Shown here in pieces: positions 59,334-64,000 of a stretch of 64,000 nucleotides of DNA. The stretch is from PALSA-1196 sp036833805 (GTDB taxonomy: Bacteria; Pseudomonadota; Gammaproteobacteria; Steroidobacterales; Steroidobacteraceae). Below the pieces are notes generated by a model that saw only the letters and a program-made list of their open reading frames with translations, did not search any database and was not told the DNA's origin. The stretch lies in assembly GCA_036833805.1 (NCBI GenBank), contig DAITPA010000001.1:1-64000 (forward strand), given 5' to 3'. A program made the position numbers and the translations under genes. Position 1 is the first letter of the stretch; every line of letters begins with the position of its first letter.

Positions 59334-61481
59334 GTGACCTTCCACATCCGTTTTATCCAGCTTGTTCAAAGGCTTGCGTGGGCTTTAGGGGCTGTCGTGT
59401 CAACCTCTTGGTCAGGCGCTGCGACACCTGAAACGCCGCTCGAGGAGGTCGTGGTGACGGCCACGCTGCGTCCGGCAGCCGCGCTCGACGTGCCGGCGAG
59501 CGTTTCTGTGTTAGATGCCGCCACGCTCAAGGACGCAGGCCAGGAGCATTTCGCGGATGTGCTGGCACTTGTGCCAAACCTCAATTGGGCCGGCGACACC
59601 TCGCGGCCACGCTATTTTCAACTGCGTGGCATAGGCGAGCTTGAGCAGTATCAGGGAGCGCCGAATCCGTCCGTGGGTTTCATTATCGATGACATCGACT
59701 TTAGCGGCTTGGGCAGTGCGGCGACCCTGTTTGACATTGACAAGATCGAAGTGCTGCGCGGGCCGCAGGCGACGCGCTACGGCGCCAATGCGCTCGCGGG
59801 CCTCATTTATGTGACGAGCGCGCCGCCCGAAGATCAATTCGACAGCCGCGCAGAGCTTGGCGCGGGCAATTACAACTCGAAGCAGCTCGGTGCTGTCATC
59901 ACCGGGCCGGTCAGTGTTCTGGACTCGGCATTCCGTCTGGCGGTGCAGCACTATTCGACCGACGGCTACTACCACAATGCATATCTTGACAGCAATGACA
60001 CCGACCGGCGCGGCGAGCTTACGCTGCGCGGTCGCTGGCGCTATCAGCCGTCAGCCGATCTGCGCGTTGATTTGAGTGTGCTGCACGTGCAGATCGACAA
60101 TGGCTATGACGCCTTTGCCATCGACAACTCGAGGACCACGCAGTCGGACAACCCGAGCGTCGATGCGCAGCATTCGACCGGTGGCTCGGTGCGCCTGAAT
60201 TACTCGGGGCTCGGCGCCGCTACGCTCACCGTCATCGGTAGCGCTGCGCAGACGTATGTCAAATACGGCTACGACGGTGACTGGGGAAACCCGCTCCTGT
60301 GGGCGCCTTACATTTACAATTACACCGAGCTGCAGTATCGCAACCGCAGCACCCAGAGCATCGAAATTCGCTTGGGCACGAGTCGCGAGCGGGGCGTCGA
60401 CTGGCTCGTCGGCGTGTACGCACTCGCGCTCAAAGAGTCCTTGAACGACACGAGCGCCGGTATTTTTCAGAGCGATCCGACTGACCCAGCGACGGCGTCC
60501 ATAACCGACACGGTCGTCGCAAGCCGCTACCGCTCGCAGAACGCGGCGCTCTTCGGTGAGCTTGATGGCGAGCTTGCAAGGCACTTGCGCTGGTCGCTCG
60601 GAATGCGCGGCGAGCGTCGTACAGCGAGCTATCGGGATCTCACCACCAACCCCGGCGCTGCCGATGCAACGAATGACTTTCATCCGACCGATAACCTCTG
60701 GGGCGGACATGCCTCGCTCACTTTCGCGGCGGGGACATTGCAGAGCCTGTATCTGCTTGCCGCGCGGGGCTACAAAGCCGGCGGTTTCAATTTAAGCCAA
60801 GGATTGTTGCCGAATCAGATCCAGTTCGCACCGGAGTCGGACCTCAATTTCGAGGCGGGGTACAAGGCGCAGCTCTTTGAGGAGCGCTTGCGCGTCAATA
60901 CCGACGTGTTCTACACCTTGAGAAACTCCCTGCAGCTGAAAACGAGCGAGCAGCTCGATCCTGCCAATCCGAACGACTTCACGCTTTTTACCGGCAACGC
61001 CGTCAGCGGCAGGAACTATGGACTGGAAAGCGAAGTGGCGTGGCGCGCGACGGCCAGGCTCATGTGGGGTGCATCGCTCGGACTCCTGCATACGGACTAC
61101 CACGGTTTCGTGCAAAACGGCGTACTGCTGCCGGATCGCGCCCTGGCGAACGCACCGCACTGGCAGGCCGCTGTGAACCTCACTTACCGCGACCCGCGCG
61201 GCGCATTCGCGCGAGCGGATGTGAGCGGAATCGGCAGCTATTACTTTGACCTGCCGCCGAACGCCACTACCTCGCGCGCCTATGGGCTCGTCAATGCCAA
61301 ACTCGGCTGGGAGAGGCGCCATTGGTCGGCGTATTTCTGGGGACGTAATCTTCTCAACAAGAACTATGCGGTGCGGGGATTTTTCTTCGGCGACGTGCCG
61401 CCGAACTTCCCCAATGAGCTGTATGTGCAGCTCGGCGATCCGCGCACTTGGGGCATCAATTTCACTTACTCGTTGCGGTGA
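59334..61481 (+). CDS. TonB-dependent receptor, thiamine-regulated
   Basis: The protein has 715 residues. A signal peptide precedes a TonB-box-like EEVVVTA and a plug domain (about residues 35-165; FQLRGIGE, GFIIDDIDFSG, IEVLRGPQATRYGANALAGLIYVTS). The rest is a 22-strand beta-barrel ending in FTYSLR. Its TPP riboswitch indicates import of thiamine or a phosphate ester across the outer membrane, driven by TonB. The GTG at 59334 is favoured over 59328 because AGGGAG is 9 bases upstream. It is the first gene of a four-gene salvage operon. Confidence 0.9.
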   Translation: MTFHIRFIQLVQRLAWALGAVVSTSWSGAATPETPLEEVVVTATLRPAAALDVPASVSVLDAATLKDAGQEHFADVLALVPNLNWAGDTSRPRYFQLRGIGELEQYQGAPNPSVGFIIDDIDFSGLGSAATLFDIDKIEVLRGPQATRYGANALAGLIYVTSAPPEDQFDSRAELGAGNYNSKQLGAVITGPVSVLDSAFRLAVQHYSTDGYYHNAYLDSNDTDRRGELTLRGRWRYQPSADLRVDLSVLHVQIDNGYDAFAIDNSRTTQSDNPSVDAQHSTGGSVRLNYSGLGAATLTVIGSAAQTYVKYGYDGDWGNPLLWAPYIYNYTELQYRNRSTQSIEIRLGTSRERGVDWLVGVYALALKESLNDTSAGIFQSDPTDPATASITDTVVASRYRSQNAALFGELDGELARHLRWSLGMRGERRTASYRDLTTNPGAADATNDFHPTDNLWGGHASLTFAAGTLQSLYLLAARGYKAGGFNLSQGLLPNQIQFAPESDLNFEAGYKAQLFEERLRVNTDVFYTLRNSLQLKTSEQLDPANPNDFTLFTGNAVSGRNYGLESEVAWRATARLMWGASLGLLHTDYHGFVQNGVLLPDRALANAPHWQAAVNLTYRDPRGAFARADVSGIGSYYFDLPPNATTSRAYGLVNAKLGWERRHWSAYFWGRNLLNKNYAVRGFFFGDVPPNFPNELYVQLGDPRTWGINFTYSLR

Positions 61482-61486
61482 TCAAT

Positions 61487-61735
61487 ATGGAAATCGGTAT
61501 CGAGATCAGTCTGTATCCCCTTAATGCGGATTTTATTCCTCCCATCCAAGACTTCATCGACCGTTTGAACCGCGACGGCCGATTCAAAGTACTCACCAAC
61601 AGCATGAGTACGCAGATCTTCGGTCGCTACGAAGACCTCCTCGATGCCTTGAGCCGCGAGATGCGCGTAACCTTCGAGGTCGCGGGCAAGGCCGTTTTCG
61701 TGATGAAAGTACTCGGGCCGCTTGCCGCCTCCTGA
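61487..61735 (+). CDS. YkoF-like thiamine/HMP-binding protein
   Basis: The protein has 82 residues with a ferredoxin-like alpha/beta pattern (IEISLYPLNADFIPPIQDFIDRLN, VLTNSMSTQIFGRYEDLLDAL). This matches single-domain relatives of YkoF and MTH1187, which bind thiamine or its pyrimidine part. It has no signal peptide, so it acts in the cytoplasm or as a small shuttle for the permease. It starts 5 bases after the receptor stop and overlaps the permease start by one base, so it belongs to the riboswitch operon. Confidence 0.75.
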   Translation: MEIGIEISLYPLNADFIPPIQDFIDRLNRDGRFKVLTNSMSTQIFGRYEDLLDALSREMRVTFEVAGKAVFVMKVLGPLAAS

Positions 61736-62346
61736 TGAGTGCCGCGTTCGATGCGTTCATCGCGGGACTCGCGGCAACCTCAGGTCTTGAGCGGGCGTCG
61801 GTTGTTTTGGGTATTGCTTATTCGCTGCTCGCCGTGCGCCGCAGCCGCTGGTGCTGGGTGTGCGGCGGATTGAGCGCGGCGATTCTCGTGTACTTGTCGG
61901 CGCGCGCGCGGCTGCCGATGCAGGCGGGCCTGCAGGTGTATTACGTTGCGATGTCCGTCTATGGCTTTCGCCGCTGGCTGCGGCACGAAAAGGAAGCAGG
62001 ATCGCAGGTTACGACCTGGCCGCTGCGCGCTCATGTTGTTGCTTGGATCGGAATCCTTGCCCTAAGCGCCATCTCTTCGCAGTGGCTTGCCGCCGAAACA
62101 CGCGCTGCCTGGCCGTTTCTTGACTCCGTCACGACTTGGGCAAGTCTGCTCGCGACCTGGCTTGTCGTGCGGATGAAGCTTGAGAACTGGCTCTACTGGA
62201 TCGCAATCGACGTGGTGCTGGCGTACTTGTTCGGCGCGCAAAAGCTATTTTTCATCGCGCTTATGTTTGTCTGTTATTTATGCATTTCGGTGGCGGGATT
62301 CCTCGCATGGCTCAAGACATACCGACTGCAAGCAACGCGCGCCTGA
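61735..62346 (+). CDS. pnuT: PnuC-family thiamine transporter (PnuT-like)
   Basis: The protein has 203 residues with about seven membrane helices. The PnuC-family signature MKLENWLYWIAIDVVLAYLF and the aromatic-rich VYYVAMSVYGFRRW are clear. PnuC proteins carry vitamins by facilitated diffusion and depend on a kinase to trap the substrate. In TPP-riboswitch operons the member is PnuT for thiamine. It overlaps the YkoF-like gene by one base and the kinase gene by 40 bases, showing tight coupling. Confidence 0.85.
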   Translation: MSAAFDAFIAGLAATSGLERASVVLGIAYSLLAVRRSRWCWVCGGLSAAILVYLSARARLPMQAGLQVYYVAMSVYGFRRWLRHEKEAGSQVTTWPLRAHVVAWIGILALSAISSQWLAAETRAAWPFLDSVTTWASLLATWLVVRMKLENWLYWIAIDVVLAYLFGAQKLFFIALMFVCYLCISVAGFLAWLKTYRLQATRA

Positions 62347-63197
62347 TCCCCGCGGCGGCCCTCGCGCGCGTGCCCGGCTGCGAAGCGGGCAGGCGCCCGG
62401 ATGCGATTGCCGTTCTGCACGGCGGTACGGTCAATTCGAGCTTCCGCGTCGATACGCGCGCAGGGCGCTTCGTGCTGCGCTTGAACGCTGCCGAAGGCGG
62501 CTTGCTAGGCGCAAACCACGAGCGCGAAGCGCAACTGCAACGAGCCGCGGCCCAATTCGGGGTGGCGCCGCCGTTGATTTACGCCGATCGCGCGCAAGGT
62601 TTCATGATCACGAAATACATCGATGGCCGCGCCTGGGAAGCATCCGACTTGGCGAGGCCCGAGGCGCTTCGCTGGCTTGGTGCGCGATTGCGCGCGCTGC
62701 ATGACATCGTGGCGCCGGCGGTCGCACCGTTCGATCTCGGCGCGCTCTTGCGCGGTTACTGCGCTCGTTTGACCGCGGCCGCGCCCGCGGAGCGAGCCCT
62801 CCTTGCAAGCCTGCTGCAGCAGAGTGAAGCGACGCTCGCGCTCTGCGCGGGTGGTGGGCGCAGCGCCACTATCGTGCACAACGATCTGCACCATTCGAAC
62901 CTCATCGAAGCTGATCGCCTGTACCTTATCGACTGGGAATACGCGGCGGTTGCCGACCCGATTTTCGATCTGGCTTGCGTGCTCGCTTATTATCCGCAGG
63001 CGCAACCACACGCGCAGGATCTGCTCGACGCCGCCGGGCTTGCCGAGACAGCCTCGATAGCCGTGCTGATGGCGGCGAGTTCGCTGTTTGTGCTCCTAAG
63101 CTTCCTGTGGTACCGGATGCGACGCCTGACACGCGAGGTTGCGGCGGCGGCGGATCTTGCGGCGGAAGACGCTCTTTTGCGGCGCCTGAACGCGTAG
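62307..63197 (+). CDS. Thiamine-kinase-like phosphotransferase
   Basis: The protein has 296 residues with an APH/choline-kinase fold. The glycine-rich HGGTVNSSFRVDT, Lys region (VLRLN), catalytic loop HNDLHHSNL (His191-Asn-Asp193) and metal motif IDWEYA (Asp209) are all visible. The usual HGD of the family reads HND here. With a PnuT-like permease and a thiamine riboswitch upstream, thiamine is the most likely substrate, phosphorylated to trap it. The ATG at 62307 is preferred over 62280 because it opens the folded region; both lie inside the permease gene. Confidence 0.8.
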   Translation: MAQDIPTASNARLIPAAALARVPGCEAGRRPDAIAVLHGGTVNSSFRVDTRAGRFVLRLNAAEGGLLGANHEREAQLQRAAAQFGVAPPLIYADRAQGFMITKYIDGRAWEASDLARPEALRWLGARLRALHDIVAPAVAPFDLGALLRGYCARLTAAAPAERALLASLLQQSEATLALCAGGGRSATIVHNDLHHSNLIEADRLYLIDWEYAAVADPIFDLACVLAYYPQAQPHAQDLLDAAGLAETASIAVLMAASSLFVLLSFLWYRMRRLTREVAAAADLAAEDALLRRLNA

Positions 63198-63271
63198 CGG
63201 CGCTGGCATCCGCAGCGCAACATCGGCAGACTAACCTTTACCCCATTTAATTCTTTAGAGGGCGCAAACGC

Positions 63272-63586
63272 ATGGCGCTAATGCGAGTCGTGGATCGGGA
63301 TGGACAGGAGCATGAAATCGAGGCGAGAACCGGCCTTAAGGTCATGGAGAACCTTCGTGAGCTCGATTATGGAGTTGCCGCGATCTGCGGCGGCATGTGT
63401 TCGTGCGCAACCTGTCATGTCTACGTCGATCCGGCTTGGGTCGACCGGGTGCCCGCTGCGATGTCCGATGAGCGTGAACTCTTGTCGGAATTGGCAAACA
63501 CCGAGGATAACTCGCGCTTGTCCTGCCAGATCGAGTTCACGCCTGCGCTCGCGGGCTTGCGCGTCACCATCGCCCCCGACGAGTAG
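63272..63586 (+). CDS. Adrenodoxin-type [2Fe-2S] ferredoxin
   Basis: The protein has 104 residues with cysteine ligands C39-x5-C45-x2-C48 and C85, the spacing of putidaredoxin/adrenodoxin-type ferredoxins. An extra Cys43 sits in the cluster loop (CGGMCSCATC). These ferredoxins donate electrons to cytochromes P450 or take part in iron-sulfur assembly. A GAGG site is 12 bases upstream. No P450 or reductase gene is visible here. The enoyl-CoA hydratase gene follows after 9 bases. Confidence 0.9.
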   Translation: MALMRVVDRDGQEHEIEARTGLKVMENLRELDYGVAAICGGMCSCATCHVYVDPAWVDRVPAAMSDERELLSELANTEDNSRLSCQIEFTPALAGLRVTIAPDE

Positions 63587-63595
63587 CAAGCGCGC

Positions 63596-64000
63596 ATGTC
63601 CACTCCCACAGTCGATGTCGAGACCCGCGGGTCGGTTGCGATTGTCACCCTGAACCGGCCCGCCCAAGCCAATACCCTAAATTTGCAGATGGGTATGGAT
63701 CTGCTCGCGGCGGCAATGACTTGCGCGCGCAGCCCCGCGGTGCGCGCGGTGGTGCTGACGGGCGCCGGCAAGAATTTCTGCTTTGGCGGCGATCTGCACG
63801 GCATGACGGCCAAGGGCGGGGCGGACGCCTATCTGCGCGAGCTTACATCTTATTTGCATGCGGCAATTTCCCTGTTCGTACGCATGGACCCGCCGGTGAT
63901 TGCGGCTGCGCGTGGTACGGCGGCAGGGGCCGGCATCGGACTTGTCGCTATGGCAGACCTTGCGGTGGCCGCCGAGAGCGCCAAGTTTACTCTCGCATAC
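63596..64000 (+). CDS. Enoyl-CoA hydratase/isomerase family, 3' end cut by window
   Basis: The first 135 residues are inside the window. The crotonase fold is clear: VAIVTLNRPAQANTLN, the first oxyanion-hole segment GKNFCFGGDLHGM and the second segment RGTAAGAGIGLVAMADLAVAAESAKFTLAY. The motif order matches enoyl-CoA hydratases of fatty acid degradation, but the catalytic Glu region is beyond the window. It begins 9 bases after the ferredoxin gene and may be in one operon with it. Confidence 0.85.
   Translation, partial: MSTPTVDVETRGSVAIVTLNRPAQANTLNLQMGMDLLAAAMTCARSPAVRAVVLTGAGKNFCFGGDLHGMTAKGGADAYLRELTSYLHAAISLFVRMDPPVIAAARGTAAGAGIGLVAMADLAVAAESAKFTLAY

Noticed and set aside
1..64000. tRNA or rRNA genes, CRISPR arrays, insertion sequences, prophage genes
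   Set aside because: No cloverleaf-like or T-loop consensus sequence, no spaced direct repeats, no transposase or integrase motif seen on reading both strands; short or diverged elements could still be missed by eye.

Overview
This is a GC-rich, densely coding window with no rRNA, tRNA, insertion sequence, prophage or CRISPR array that I could see. The gene content fits a Gram-negative proteobacterium, most likely a gammaproteobacterium of the Steroidobacter/Nevskia/Xanthomonad type. The indicators are ppc, an LpxL-type lipid A acyltransferase, HemJ, a TonB-dependent receptor, a Cpx-like system, RpoN and CPA2-type K+/H+ exchange. The taxonomic call is inference from gene families and not a measurement.

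Layout. (1) 1-6159: a cut-off PD40-type lipoprotein gene faces three plus-strand genes for secreted proteins: a one-haem cytochrome-like protein, a two-haem LamG lipoprotein and a Tat-exported DUF1501-like protein. (2) 6358-16698: one long same-strand cluster. It encodes a TlpA-type thioredoxin, an unfamiliar periplasmic protein, three TPR proteins, a small secreted protein, one ExbB/TolQ-like and two ExbD/TolR-like channel proteins, a TonB-like protein with an AgmX/PglI-type C-terminus, and a small unknown protein. This is the strongest candidate for an undescribed system. Its one-TolQ/two-TolR make-up recalls the AglRQS motor and Glt proteins of Myxococcus gliding. (3) 16755-22449: K+/H+ antiporter, VOC protein, phosphoenolpyruvate carboxylase and acetyltransferase. 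(4) 22356-33562: a regulatory island with an EcfG-like ECF sigma factor, RpoN, a hybrid kinase, a DUF2383 protein, an NtrC-type regulator, a NarL-type regulator, a stand-alone receiver, a NarX-type kinase, a DUF938 methyltransferase and a REC-PAS-GGDEF-(degenerate EAL) protein.

(5) 33825-44260: mostly housekeeping and envelope genes: a 40-residue membrane peptide, formate-tetrahydrofolate ligase, HemJ, an ATP-grasp-like unknown translationally coupled to an LpxL-type acyltransferase, bactofilin with a zinc-ribbon partner, a ROK kinase, an OFA-type transporter, a CAP-domain protein, aspartate-semialdehyde dehydrogenase and a YbjQ-family protein. (6) 44329-51625: a divergent CpxP/Spy-like gene and a CpxR/CpxA-like pair, a clear terminator, then a MacA/ATPase/two-permease export operon. 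(7) 51687-58165: a remnant of an acyl-CoA ligase, glpK-glpD, a duplicated ModF-like ATPase and a Tet-type MFS exporter. (8) 58229-63197: a PhzF-family gene diverges from a TPP riboswitch that precedes a thiamine-salvage operon (TonB-dependent receptor, YkoF-like protein, PnuC/PnuT permease, thiamine-kinase-like protein). (9) 63272-64000: an adrenodoxin-type ferredoxin and the start of an enoyl-CoA hydratase.

How the parts may work together: region 2 would use proton-motive force at the inner membrane to drive a periplasm-spanning TPR/TonB assembly, possibly acting on the secreted redox proteins of region 1. The riboswitch operon captures thiamine at the outer membrane, moves it inward and traps it by phosphorylation. 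RpoN at 23095 is available for the NtrC-type activator at 27198. All functional links are inferred from families and gene order.
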